From Euglena gracilis (taxonomy: Eukaryota > Euglenida > Euglenophyceae > Euglenales), in NCBI GenBank assembly GCA_039621445.1, contig CP154956.1:8679443-8743442 (forward strand): DNA of 64,000 nucleotides. The letters are read 5' to 3'. Positions 41,859-52,414 of this stretch are shown in pieces (position 1 is the first letter of the stretch; every line of letters starts with the position of its first letter). The notes beneath the pieces were generated by a model that saw nothing but the letters and a program-made list of their open reading frames with translations, was not told where the DNA came from and did no database searches. Made by a program: the position numbers and the translations under genes.

Positions 41859-41905
41859 TGTGTCGCCCTCTTGCTCTCTCGCTCTGTGTGTGCGCACGTG
41901 GGTGG
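41815..41905. repeat. (CT)n(GT)n microsatellite
   Basis: TCTCTCTC followed by GTGTGTGT and a second CTCTCGCTCTGTGTG segment. Shorter (GT)n tracts lie at 41036-41062 and 41210-41295. Confidence 0.9.
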
Positions 41906-42134
41906 GTGGTGTATCTCTGTGGTGTTCTTTTTCCCACTCTCCCCCTTGCCACACGAATCCCCCCTCGCTTTTAAGGGGGCCTGGGACTGAGTCACTCAGA
42001 CACTGGTTGACGAGGAGCCCAGGGAGGTGCCTTTGGCAAGGAGACCGTGTGGGATGGCATGTGATCAAAAGTTGAGAAACACACCGCACTCAGCCGAATT
42101 ATCGTCGCACAAGCATTGATTCGAGTTTTCGCCA

Positions 42135-42425
42135 ACTGTAAGTCTTACCCCCCCCCCCCCCCCGGAAACTATCTTGCCAGAGAACCTGTCAGGGTCCCGC
42201 CTGGGAAACTGTCAGGGTCCCTGTCACCAGCTGACCTGCCAGGTGAACGTTTCCCAGGAGGGTGGGCAGGGTCGATTTCATGGCATGGCAACCGGTTGCC
42301 TCCTGGAAGCTGCGCAGCGTGCCTGAGAACCCGTTGGGTTTCCGTGCGGGAAACTGCCAGCGTCCCCGGTACCGTCCAACTCGTCATCGAAGGAAGTTGT
42401 CAGGGCTAGCAGTTTCCAGGGAGGG
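42135..42425. repeat. AACTGTCAGGGTCCC family
   Basis: Begins after a C run with GGAAACT.TC..GCCAGAGAACCTG; CTGTCAGGGTCCC, GGGAAACTG and TGACAGTTTCC words recur in both orientations here and at 43560-43640, 44095-44165 and 45665-45965. GTAAGT at 42138 may be a donor immediately before it. Confidence 0.5.
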
Positions 42426-42499
42426 AGGGGTTGGTGTGAGGTGTGCAGCCCAGCACAGCAATAGCAACGGCAGGCAGAGCCATTGGCGTTCGGCCTGTC

Positions 42500-42665
42500 C
42501 CTGTGTCCCGGCCGGCCGGGACCCCGACGCTCCGGAGCCGGGGGAGGAGGAGGGCGGCGGGAAGCGCAGGATGGCGAAGCAGGCGCTGGGGATGCTGGTG
42601 GCCGTGCCGGAGCTGCTGGGGCAACTGCTGGAGGCGATGAAGGCCTGGGTGGCGTCCCCCCCCCC
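42500..42665 (+). CDS. Exon candidate, helical
   Basis: Frame: EPGEEEGGGKRRMAKQALGM, LVAVPELLGQLLEAMKAWVA, ending beside C run 42658. An acidic/basic linker then a hydrophobic helix. An internal acceptor AAGCAG/GCGCTG is possible. Unknown. Confidence 0.45.
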
Positions 42666-42734
42666 CCCCGGGGTATCAGCTGACTAGCACATTTTTTTCC
42701 CCAGTAGGTCCAAGCCGCAGCCACCACATAGGCA

Positions 42735-42900
42735 GGATGTGCGTGCGTGTGTGTGTGTGTGTGTATGTATCATACACAGAGAGACATGTGTACATATACA
42801 CACATGTAGGCATATTTAAGGACACACACACATGCACACATGTGTGCATACATGTGTATGTATATATGAACATATACATAATGTCTAGACACACACAGAA
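42735..42900. repeat. (GT)n/(CA)n/(TATG)n microsatellite
   Basis: GTGTGTGTGTATGTATC, then ACATATACACACATG and CACACACATG units in both strands. Confidence 0.9.
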
Positions 42901-43013
42901 AAAATGGAGATACATGGGCTGTGCAGGCCCCAAGTCGGAGGGGAGTGGGGAGTTGGGGAGGAAGAAAATGTAATGCAGGAAATCTAGTGGTGCAAGATTT
43001 CCTACTTCAGTGT

Positions 43014-43150
43014 CCACCCACCCAGCTGGCAGCCATGTCCCTTGGGCTGCAGGTCTCTGCGCTGTTCAAGCAGCCCAAGCTGATCCGCAAGCGGGTGTCC
43101 CTGTTCCTGCAGTGCCGACAGTTGCCTGGCAGAATCCTCGCGTGGTTGTC
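43014..43150 (+). CDS. Exon candidate
   Basis: Acceptor ATTTCCTACTTCAG at 43009-43010 region; frame: QLAAMSLGLQVSALFKQPKL, IRKRVSLFLQCRQLPGRILA. Basic amphipathic. Downstream end near GCGTGGTTG. Function unknown. Confidence 0.45.
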
Positions 43151-43254
43151 CCTCCACACTCCCTGCCGTCACAAAAACTCCCACGGACTGCTGTGAAATT
43201 TTCCTCACCCCAGGGCGGTCCAGAAGGGACAGGAAGTTTTTTTTCCCCCTCAAG

Positions 43255-43555
43255 GACCACCCCTCAAGGACCGCCCTTAAGGCCTAATGGACGACCAACG
43301 GCCGATCCGGGGATCGAACGGGGTCAAAAATCAAATATCGAAAATGTGTGTTTGGCCGTTTTGGGCAGATGGGCGATGGTCCAAGGATGCCCGAAATCCG
43401 ATCCGTCAGAAATCATCAGAAAAAATTTCCCCCCGAGTCGACCCATTTTTGCCAAAATATGGCATTTTTTGTACCTTTTTTTCCCGGTGAATTTTTCATT
43501 GAATGTGCTGGGACGGGTATTTTTTTTTCCGTTCAGGACCGCCCTGCCCCCCCCC
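43255..43555 (+). repeat. SINE-like dispersed repeat D, copy 3
   Basis: AAGGACCGCCCTTAAGGCC, GGGGATCGAACGGGGTCAAA, GCCAAAATATGGCATTTTTT, CATTGAATGTGCTGGGACGG, T run, TTCAGGACCGCCCT. The GATGGTCCAAGGATGCC portion also occurs at 55566-55582 and in part at 39238-39260. Confidence 0.75.
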
Positions 43556-43924
43556 CCCCCCGCTGCGGGGAAATTGCCACCCCGAAAACCTGTCAGGGAC
43601 CAGACAAGTCAGTGAGTATACATAAGTCCCTGTAAGGACGGGGGGGGGGGGGGAATGCGCTGCGCATTTTTGCGAATATTTGTCAATTTTTCTAAAATGC
43701 GCATTTTCGCGCTTTTTTTGCGCATTTTTTCCGAGGGCCGTCCGGCGCATTTCCCCCCCTGACGGCTTATAACGAAGCCTGGGTTGTAGCCCTCTCATCA
43801 TCCCATTCCCCTCCCCGACCACAGGGGGGGGGGGTCCGGACACCCACCTCCCCTGGGCCCCTAAATTGATGCTCTAACTGATGCATGGGTGCCCTGAAAC
43901 TGCGGACTGCTGCCTCTGGCGGCA

Positions 43925-44760
43925 GTCCGGCGGGCGGTGCACTTTTATTTGGACCCTTCCTGTTGGTTTTTTGTCGAGGAATGGGGAGTGCGATTGCAGT
44001 GGACCGCCGCCTTTGGCGGCGGGGGGGGGGGTGCGCTTTCATTAGGACCCTGTGCTTGCAGCGGCACCCGGCTTCTATTTGGGGGGTTGGGTTGGCGCCC
44101 AAACCCAGGGTCAGGGTCCCCGTCACTTGCAGACCTGTCAGCTGACAGTTTCCCTGGAGGAGCCGCTGGTTTTTTTTTTTGAACACTGCAATCCTTATAT
44201 CCCGTTTCCCAACCATACAATTTTTAACCAACCCCCCGGGGGGGGGGTCACTCCACTTTTCGAAAAACTAGTCAGTCACTTTTTTGGGGGAACCAGGCAG
44301 TCACCCCCCCCCCCACCACTCTGGAATTCAAAGGAAATGTGACCAAAAACATAAAAAAAAGGTTTTCTGGCGTCTTTGGCACCGGGTCACTTTAGTGTTT
44401 TTTTTGCCCCCCCCCCCCGTGGGGGGTCTGGGCCAAAAACCAGTCAGTCACACTGAAAAAACCAGTCACCCCCCCCCTCCTGGCGCACCCCCCCCCCGGG
44501 GGGTCGGCCAGTGACCAAGTGATTGTATGTTCCCAACGCACTTCGGCCGACTGACCTTGGCCAGGATGCCCAATGCCCAGCTGCACACATGCCCTGTCGC
44601 CTCCCACGGCGGGGGGTGCGCTTCTATGTGTACCATACCTGATTGTTGTTGATTTCCTTCCGAAACACCGTCAAAATGGGGGGTGCGCTTGTGGAGGACC
44701 GCCGCCTTCGGCGGGGGGGTGCACTTTTATTTGGACCCTGCCCTTGTGGCGCCCCGCGCT
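43925..44760. repeat. GGGGGGTGCACTTTTATTTGGACCCTG family
   Basis: GTGC(A/G)CTTTTATTTGGACCC(T) at 43936 and 44719, GGTGCGCTTTCATTAGGACC at 44030, with CCGCC(T/G)TTGGCGG words. 44265-44515 is a separate CAGTCAGTCAC plus C/G-run group. Short inverted-repeat elements not individually delimited. Confidence 0.5.
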
Positions 44761-44858
44761 TCCGTTAGGCGGGGTTTGCATCCGGCCGGTACCCTTCACG
44801 GGCCCAGCCCACCCTCGAGGGGTCGCGTTGCCCCAGGGTGCTGCCACCCCCGATCCAG

Positions 44859-45014
44859 TCCCTGACGCGGGTGTTCGTGGTGTCCGGCGGCTTTGGGGAG
44901 CGGCAGCGGGCGTTCATCGTGCACGGGGAGTGCGACGTCCGCGTGATGGACCTCCTCAGGTCCCTCAGCGCTGCGCAGGCGCTGGAGTATCCTCTTCCCC
45001 CACGTGCAGAGTGA
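44859..45014 (+). CDS. Exon candidate, beta-rich
   Basis: Acceptor CCCGATCCAG. Frame: SLTRVFVVSGGFGERQRAFI, VHGECDVRVMDLLRSLSAAQ. It may end at CTCCTCAG/GTCCCT (44959) or at the later TGA. No ATG in the segment, consistent with an internal exon. Confidence 0.5.
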   Translation, partial: SLTRVFVVSGGFGERQRAFIVHGECDVRVMDLLRSLSAAQALEYPLPPRAE

Positions 45015-45738
45015 CCCAAAACGCATTTGCCAAATGTGTGGAGAAGCACATCCGACCCTGAAGAGTAGTTAATTGGCAAGAAATCACTGAGTGCTCAGGT
45101 AGATATTGATTTTTTGGAAAGGGGTAATTTGCTTCTAACCCCCCCCCCCACCCAAAAACTATATCACCCCCATGATGTTGTCACCTTTGGCCCGCACCGA
45201 CTGAATTTTTACATTGGAAATCGTCACCCAGTTTTGTGAGGCGATAACCTCCTGCAACCTCCTGGAGGTGTCATCCAGGGGGGCAAAAATTTTTTTCGGG
45301 GCCTCAAAATTTTTCACGGTGTTCCTTGGCAAAGGATGGCAAAGTTTTTTGCCATCCTTTTTTCATTGTGTTGTTTTGCGTTGCTTTGCATTGTGTTTTT
45401 CGAGGGTCGGTGTTGCGTCCACTGATTCATTTGAGACCTGTGTGGTGACCCCACTCCCCGGGGGGTTTTCGAGAGTGGGTCAATCTTTGGCCTAGCCAAA
45501 GGCCGGGCTGGGAAAAAAAATTTCAGGGTTTTGCCCGATTTTGGGTGGGTGTGGGTTTTGTGTGGGCTTTGGGTGGGGGGATGTGGGTGGGTGGGTTTTC
45601 AAAAATGAAGGTGGGTGGGTTTCGTCCTGGGAAAAAAGTGCTCGCCCCTCGCTCCCCCCCCCCCCCCCCCCGGGAAACTGTCATACCCGAGGACCTGTCA
45701 GGGTCCTGCCTAGGAAATTGTCATGGTAAACCCTGGTA

Positions 45739-45889
45739 AACCCTCCCCCAAATAACACACCCTCCCGGTGTGTTATTTGGGCACCCGAACTGGGGCCCCA
45801 GGGGGGGTGTTTTATTTGTGTGTGTGTGTGTGTGTTATTTTTACATGGAACACCAAAGGAAAACAGTGGGGGTGTTATTGGGGGGGGTT
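45739..45889. mobile_element. AAATAAC family TIR element, copy
   Basis: TA at 45737-45738, left AACCCTCCCCCAAATAACAC, right GTGTTATTGGGGGGGGTTT. GGTAAACCCT is present twice at the left. Contains GTGTGTTATTTGGGCACCCG and a (GT)n run. Confidence 0.65.
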
Positions 45890-46049
45890 TCCTCGCCAAC
45901 CTGTCAGTGTCGGAAGTTGTCAGGGTCACCGGTGCCGGCCAACCTGTCAGGCGACAGTTGGCAGTTGGTCAGGTGACAGGCAGGGGGGGGGAAGTGAATC
46001 CGTGGTGAGGTTTGGATTTGACATTGACACACGACCGCAAGGCCGGCTG

Positions 46050-46235
46050 GCATGGTTGACGTCGATGGCGGCCTCGTTCCGCGGCACACCTCTGGCCCCG
46101 CCCCCGTGCCTGGGGACCGCCCAGCGCGCCGCGGAGGAGGACGACTCGGGGGAGGCGGACAAAGCCGACCTCGGCCGGGCGGTGCAGGACACCGTGGCCA
46201 TGTCCCCCGCCCCCCAGGGCGGGGCGGCGGCTGCC
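46050..46235 (+). CDS. Exon candidate, acidic linker
   Basis: Frame: LTSMAASFRGTPLAPPPC, then AEEDDSGEADKADLGRAVQD. G/C third positions. It runs into the 11-bp array at 46240. Function unknown. Confidence 0.35.
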
Positions 46236-46237
46236 AA

Positions 46238-46430
46238 AGGGCTCCCAAGGGGCTCCCAAAGGGCTCCCAAAGTGCTCCCAAAGGGCTCCCAAAGTGCTCC
46301 CAAAGTGCTCCCAGAGTGCTCCCAAAGTGCTCCCAAAGTGCTCCCAAAGTGCTCCCAAAGGGCTCCCAAAGTGCTCCCAAAGCGCTCCCAAAGTGCTCCT
46401 AAAGTGTTCCCAAAGTGCCCCGAAAAGCTT
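46238..46430. repeat. CTCCCAAAGTG 11-bp minisatellite
   Basis: About 17 units with G/T variation at one position. Since 11 is not a multiple of three, each frame encodes the same 11-residue repeat (SAPKVLPKCSQ type) and five frames stay open; frame length here is no evidence of coding. Confidence 0.95.
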
Positions 46431-46645
46431 CCCGCCCTCCGGAGGAAACAAATGCGGGGCTGCAAGCCCACCACGGCTGGTCACCATGGCAAACACACGT
46501 CCGCTTGAAGGATTTCGCGACGAAGAAAACTGTCTCTGCGCGAAACAGTCGCGGTGATCAGACTTGCCCAGATAAGAGCTTGCACAACACTCAGTGGCGC
46601 TGGCAAGTTCCAACCCCCCCCCCTCCACGCCCTGCCCCCACCCAG

Positions 46646-46813
46646 AGCCTGAAGTCTGCCCTGTTGACCGCGGGGGTCGGCCAGTGCTTCCCGGTCAGAC
46701 CTTGTTGTTTTTGGTACCAAGTGACGTCGGTTTTGGGCAGCCTCAACCTTTTGGGTGGGGTGCGTCCTGAGTATGTGCCTGGTGGGTGCTTGGTGGCCGG
46801 CGTCGTAAACAAG
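46646..46813 (+). CDS. Exon candidate with consensus splice sites
   Basis: Acceptor CCCCACCCAG and donor AACAAG/GTAAGT. Exactly 56 codons, phase 0: SLKSALLTAGVGQCFPVR, then SLNLLGGVRPEYVPGGCLVA, GVVNK. A cryptic donor may also exist inside. Best splice consensus in the series; function unknown. Confidence 0.5.
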
Positions 46814-47065
46814 GTAAGTCCCGCCGGGCTCCGGCCACCTCCACGTACGCAGACAAAAAGGGCCAGAGGCGAACAACAGCGCCAGAAGAAGGGATAAAAC
46901 GCACCAAAAAGACAGCCACAGTGCACACAGGGGGGTGCGTCCTGAATTGGTAACCTGAGGGGGGATTCAACCTATTTTTTTTGGCGCAAACATTTGCCCT
47001 TTGGACCCCAAAGTGACCCCCCCCCCCAAGAAAAAGTGGGGGGCCTCGAGCCAACCACCGGAGAG

Positions 47066-47229
47066 GGGTTGAGCGGGTGGCTGACAACCTGCTGCTGAGA
47101 AACAAACACCGTAAAAAGGGCTGGTCCCCAGCGCTGCTCAACGCCGGCTTCGAGAGCCGCGCCAGCCTGCAGGCGCTCACCCCGGAGGTCGCCGCGGACA
47201 TTCTGCCGAAGCCCCGGCAGCAGGAGAAG
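47066..47229 (+). CDS. Exon candidate, helical
   Basis: Acceptor CCGGAGAG, donor GAGAAG/GTGCTT. Frame: VERVADNLLLRNKHRKKGWS, PALLNAGFESRASLQALTPE, then VAADILPK. The short-helix pattern (FESRASLQALTPE.AADIL) is reminiscent of SAM- or death-type helical bundles, a weak resemblance only. Confidence 0.5.
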
Positions 47230-48713
47230 GTGCTTGCCCAGGCCCCATCCCGAGGTTTCCCGGACCGAATTAAATTTTTTCTTCCCCGGTACTTTTCAGA
47301 AAAGCTGTCTTTGCCAATTCGGACAAGGCTGCTGTTGGCTTTTCTCACAGGAAAGGATCAAAAAATTTTGAACACTGGTTGACTGGCTTCAGTATGCCAG
47401 CTGGGTAGGTCAGGGCGGAGGATGGTATTCAATGTCATGGAGAGGAATTGTGAAAAATTAAGCTGATTGTTTTTTTTATTTCCCCCCTGAAATAGAACCT
47501 TTTTGCCTATTTTTTGTTCATTGTATTCATGATTTTTGATGCTTGTTTTTTGTCATTTATGGCATGGTGCTGCATTTTCCAGTTCTTTGCAATCCCCCTC
47601 ACAAAAAATGTTCAATCAAAATTTTTCGGTCTTTGCTTTATTTTCCTGAAATTTTCACAGATTTTCTGCCATTATCAGCCTTTTTTCAACAATTTCCTTC
47701 TCCCCCCAATTCTATCCAGTGCAAATTTTTTTTGTTTGGCCTTTGGACTTTTTTTGCTTCCATGAAGTTGGCTTTTCTTCCCTCACCTTTGTGCCTTTTT
47801 TTTACTTTCCTTCTATTTCAAGTTTTGCTGCAATTTTTTCAATTTTGACATAATTCCTGAATTTTGAATCTTCTTCAGGCATTATTTTGTGCTGATTCCG
47901 CCACAAACACGTTGTACCAGTTATTTTCTCCCAAGTACGTCTTGGTTTCCCTCTCAAGGGTGCGGCAGAGAGATTGTTATGATTTGGGCATCCGAAGGCC
48001 CCCCTGCCTGGTATATTTTTGGGGGCATGCCATTTGGTGGGGTATATCATTTGGGAGGGGGTTGACCCTGCAACTGGAGCATATGGCGTGGGCAGCAAAT
48101 CTGGGGCGCATTCAGTTTCCCCTGGAAAGATTTAAATTGTGAAGTCCACGAGTACTGTTGCGAAGTACTAGGTGACGACTCACAAAAATTCATCTGGTGG
48201 CCCAAGCTGAGGAACTGTCAAACAGGGTTGATTTTCTGGGTGCCAACCTCAAACCATGAATTTGCCTGACGTTTTCGATCCGGATCTCCCAGCTGATTCA
48301 CTCTTGCTGGACAAATTATTTTTTATTTTCATCTCTTTCCTGGTAAAAATGCCCCAAACTTCTTCACGGAGGGAAACAATTAACCGCCACAAACCCACTG
48401 TCCGTTTTGTTTTTTTGGGTAGTTCCGCAGCCTGCAGGCAGCTGCCGTCACCGGTGCTTTTTGGGGGCAGTTGGCGATGTATGTTTAGCTGCCCCCCCCC
48501 CCCCAAATGAGTGGACCCATGGAGACCCAGGAGTAGGTGGTGTTGTGCTACTGTGCCAGAGTGCGAGAAGGTGGGACAGGAATGGCATCCTGTCGGGAGT
48601 TGCCGTGAGGCCGAGGGGTTCAGCCCACCCCTGGCGAATCTGCCTCCCTCCCCCTTGCCTAAGCCCCCCCTGGTGCTTACCCATCTTTTGATCCACCTTC
48701 TCGGGGTGGCTTA

Positions 48714-48953
48714 AACCCCCCTCCCAAATACCCCCCCCCCCCCAAATAACACCCCCCCCAAATAACACCCCCCCCAAATAACACATCCCCCCTTGGGGGC
48801 CAATTTCGAGCGCCCAAATAACACCCCCCCTGTTTTCCTTTGGTCTTCCATGTAAGAATAACACACCCCCCCAAATAACACCCCCCCCCCTGGGCCCCAG
48901 TTCGGGTGCCCAAATAACACACCAGGGCGGGGTGTTATTTGGGAGGGGGGGTT
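48714..48953. mobile_element. TA-flanked TIR element, AAATAAC family (240 bp)
   Basis: TA at 48712-48713 and 48954-48955. Left AACCCCCCTCCCAAATA, right TATTTGGGAGGGGGGGTT. At least seven internal CAAATAACAC words. Orientation-reversed relative to 30524-30732. No ORF. Confidence 0.85.
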
Positions 48954-49714
48954 TATTTTGTGTGTGTTTTAAGAGAAATTTCGCGAAAATTTCCAAATTT
49001 GAGAAAGTTCTGAAGCCTGATATGGTGAGATAGTGTTGACTTACGCATCCAAATGCCTGTGAGTGCGGCGGTGGAATTTTCGAAATCACGTCCCAGCCCC
49101 ACCCTCGCAAGGGTCGCTGATGGTGAAACGGTTGACCCGGGTAAGTTGGGTCATCGGGATGAGGAATGTGATTCATTGATTCCAAAGGTCTCGGATTCAA
49201 TATCCACACTCCATATGTCCGGGAAAAAAACGGACACACCAGTCAGCCGTGTTGGTGCCTGGTCCCCGAGCTTGTTGCCCTCGACCGCCAGGCAGGCCGG
49301 TTTTGGACGTTCCTCCCCCCAATAATTCCAAAACCACACTTCCACCAATGGGAGCAACCAGAATCCAAATGTGGAATTTTTGCTGTGTGTGTTTTTTTGG
49401 GGCAATTTTTCAGCTTCTGCTGGGCAACGCTGCCAACTTTGAAATGCTCTTCATTCTGAATTTCCTCGGAGACCAACCTTTCGACCGTCACTTTTGGCCC
49501 CAATGAAAATCACTTTACCAGAACTGTAAGCACGGGGCATTGGTGGGCGTTATCCGGAAAAAATGCCGGTCAATTCAGCAGCTCTCTTTTCCCCTCCCCT
49601 CTCCCCATGTCGAAAGGCTGGTAATGTCTGTCCTCTGACCTTGGGGGGGGTTGGACGTAGGGTTTTGACCAAACGGGTGTCCTCCGCGCAAGCCGGCAAG
49701 GTCCAGGCGCTGCT

Positions 49715-49835
49715 TTTTTAATATTAATTTAATTGAATAATTTGATTAATTCAATTAATAATTTAAAGATTTTAATACTGATTAATTAAATTTTGGTAAT
49801 TTGATTAATTTAATTCAGAATTGAACAATTGAATA
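49715..49835. repeat. TTAATTAA-rich AT tract
   Basis: About 110 bp almost entirely A/T with many overlapping ATTAAT, TTAATT palindromes. Confidence 0.8.
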
Positions 49836-49928
49836 ATAATTTTGAGAGCGCCATGATTCCGCAAAGGCACGGCCCAAAGTGGGGGTCCCCGGCCGGCCTG
49901 GGGCCACCGGGGAGAGACGGTGGCGCAG

Positions 49929-50015
49929 CTGGAGGCCTTCCTGGACCGCGCCCGGGGCGGCCCCGGACCCCCCTCCGCTGGTCTCGCTCTCCCCCTCTGC
50001 TGTCCCCTTCATGTG
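49929..50015 (+). CDS. Exon candidate (weak)
   Basis: Acceptor GGTGGCGCAG, frame LEAFLDRARGGPGPPSAGLA. Short, composition consistent with the GC-rich exon series. Donor not identified. Confidence 0.25.
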
Positions 50016-50182
50016 AGGCCCAAGTGTTTGGCTGGGTGGGCCGATCCCCGGCGGGGCTGGCCAAAACCATTCTGTTTCCGGGTTGCTCGAGGCAGTCCAC
50101 CGCTGCCTGCGGTAATTCAAACGGCGGGGATAATCCCCCTGTGGATTTCGTACACCCCTGTATATATATGTGTACATACATG

Positions 50183-50694
50183 TGGCAGCTAACTTCTACT
50201 TGGCCCCCCGGGGGGGCCGAGTAGAAGTTCCAAGGGGGGGGGGTCGGTGTGGCATCCCCCGCGTCCGGCGTTCCCCCCAGTTCGGCCCCGCGGGGCCCTG
50301 GAACAGCGCCGGATCCGGGCAAAATCGGTCGGATCCGGGGGGATTCTGCGCTTAATGGAAGGGATAGGGTTAGGGTTAGTATGGGGGCGCCCAAAATTGG
50401 CGCTGTTTGGGGACCAGGTTAGGCCGGAAGTTAGGTTTCGTTTGGGGAGGATTTTCGAATCGTCCGTTTTGCCTCAAAAATGCCTGATTTCGACCCCAAT
50501 TCCCCCGAATTTCGTCCGCAGTCTTCCTAAATACCTAAAAAAGGAGACCCGACGGGAATCCGGTCGTAACCCTAACCCCATCCCCAAAATAATAACCCCA
50601 ACTTTCCCCGAAGGTCGGACGCGGGGGGGCTACATGGACCCCCCAGAACTTCTACTTGGCCCCGGGGGGGGGGGCAAGCAGAATTTAGCTGCCA
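50183..50694. mobile_element. TIR element with TGGCAGCTAA ends (512 bp)
   Basis: Left TGGCAGCTAACTTCTACTTGG and C run (read as two words), right G run, CAAGCAGAATTTAGCTGCCA. It lies within a TATATG/TACATA microsatellite on both sides. Just inside are GATAGGGTTAGGGTTAG (50362) and the inverted CGTAACCCTAACCCCATC (50562). No supported ORF. Confidence 0.75.
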
Positions 50695-50856
50695 TATATG
50701 TAGAAATATGTATATGTATACACACATATATAATGTATATACATATATGTATATGTATATGTATCTGTAAATGTGTGTATGTATATATACATATACACAT
50801 GCATATATATATGTATGTATATACATACATACATATACATATATATATGTATGTAT
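50695..50856. repeat. (TATATG/TACATA)n microsatellite
   Basis: ATGTATATACATATAC-type repeats between the two TGGCA-type elements. Confidence 0.95.
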
Positions 50857-51746
50857 GGCAAGAGTTAAGTTTAGTACCCCCCCGCCACCCGGGTACTTGA
50901 CACCGGGTTGGGCACGGGGGGTATACCCGGGGTTAGTGAGGGCGTAGGGTCAGGGTGAGGACTGGCCCCGGCGGGGGGTTTCCGGCCGACGCGCGCATAT
51001 CCGTGCCTTACCCGGGCCCGCGCGATTCCCAAAGGCGGCAGACACCAGGGGTGAAGAAAGATAAAGCCCGCCGATTGGTCGGCCCCAGGGGTTTTTTTAG
51101 TCGTGGACCCCGGGGGGGGGTAGGGTGGGTGGGTCCGGCCGAGCCCCCCCCCCCCCCCGGGGGGTGTCCCTCCGGGGGGGGTCACCCCGGAGAGGGGTGG
51201 TATATACTTTTCGGCGCCGCAGGCGCCGAAAAAAATGCTATTTTTAGCATTTTTCGCGATTTTTGGCCATTTTTTGTGGGTCCCCCGGGACCCCCCCCCC
51301 CCCCGGGGGGCCCCCAGGGGGTGGGGGGGTGGGGGGACCCCCCCTCCCCCCCCGGTCTTAAAAAAAACCCCCTGGTCGGCCCCCTCAAAGGGATTTTTTT
51401 CCCTTTTCGGCCATTTTTCAGCCATCTTTCGGCCATTTTTCGACCCCCTTTTGGCCATTTTTCGGCCATTTTTCGGCCCTTTTCGGGCAAAAATGGCCAT
51501 TTTTTGGCCATTTTTTTTCAGCCATTTTTCGGCCATTTTTCGGCCATTTTTTCGGCCCTTTTCGGGCATTTTTACTGTAGGTGCTGGGAGGGGAGATGTG
51601 CGCGGCGCGTCTGCCGGAAACCCCCCGCCGGGGCCAGTCCTCACCCTAACCTTACTCCCTCACTACCCCCGGGTATATACCCCGTGCCCAACCCATTGTC
51701 AGGTTTAGTACCCCCCCCGGGGGGGTACTAAAGTTAACACTTGCCA
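50857..51746. mobile_element. Fold-back element with ~140-bp inverted repeats (890 bp)
   Basis: Left TGGCAAGAGTTAAGTTTAGT, right ACTAAAGTTAACACTTGCCA. The match continues inward: GTTGGGCACGGGG, GGGGTTAGTGAGGG, GGTGAGGACTGGCCCCGGCG and TTTCCGGC all recur inverted at 51585-51715. The middle has C/G runs and GGCCATTTTTCGGCC repeats. No transposase frame is apparent, so it is non-autonomous. Flanked by microsatellites on both sides. Confidence 0.88.
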
Positions 51747-52009
51747 CACACACACACACACACACACGATGACTGACATTTGACATGCAACCGTAGATTC
51801 ACCGAGTGACTCCCGGGGGCATTTGGGCCCAAACCCAACTTCCCGCCTTTTTTTTTTTGAAAAGTGGCCCTGGGGAGGGCCCCAAAATCAACCTGCAGAA
51901 AAATTGATGCAATTTCTGGCCCTTTGGCCAGTCGGACTGACCCTGGGAGGCACACTGGCCTGCACGTTTTGTGAGGCTGTTTGCATGAATAGATGCCACA
52001 CTTTGTGAC

Positions 52010-52115
52010 CGGTCACGCCGGGTCACACTGGGGTCACACCATCACACCGGGTCACACACCGAGGTCACACCGGGTCACACACTGGGGTCACACCGAGGTC
52101 ACACCGGGCCACACC
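52010..52115. repeat. GGTCACACCG tandem repeats
   Basis: About nine units of (G)GGTCACACC(G/A); the same word recurs at 53345-53435. Confidence 0.85.
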
Positions 52116-52214
52116 AGGAACTTAAACCCATTGTTACCACCCAGGGGGGTTCAAGAGTGGGAAGGGTTTGGGCCGGTACCCCCCCCCACCCCGCCGTGGA
52201 GAGGAGGTGGGGGC

Positions 52215-52399
52215 GCACCCAGGGGCTTGCCCAGAGGGGCCGCCCTGTGGATGGCGGCCTCGGGCTGTATGCTGAGAAGCTGTACGGACTTGTCCTGGAC
52301 GAGTGGCAGGCAAGACTGAAGGAGGTGCCTACTGCCGAGCTCCGGGATGGCCGGGGAAGTATGGTCCTTCTCCAGGAGAGGCCAACTTCCATGGAATGA
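52215..52399 (+). CDS. Exon candidate
   Basis: Frame to TGA 52397-52399: GLYAEKLYGLVLDEWQARLK, EVPTAELRDGRGSMVLLQER. Helical, G/C third positions. Ends 13 bp before a TA-flanked element. Function unknown; possibly preceding the SAM-like exon at 53161. Confidence 0.45.
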
Positions 52400-52414
52400 G
52401 GACAGGGGTGATTA

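Noticed and set aside
42060-42138. Exon ending at GTAAGT 42138
   Set aside because: No frame with convincing composition precedes it; the donor match alone is insufficient.
45904-46628. Minus-strand Gly/Ala/Leu/Trp repeat ORFs
   Set aside because: By-product of the 11-bp minisatellite; identical repeats in several frames.
50362-50580. Interstitial telomere
   Set aside because: Only two repeat units on each side, inside a TIR element.
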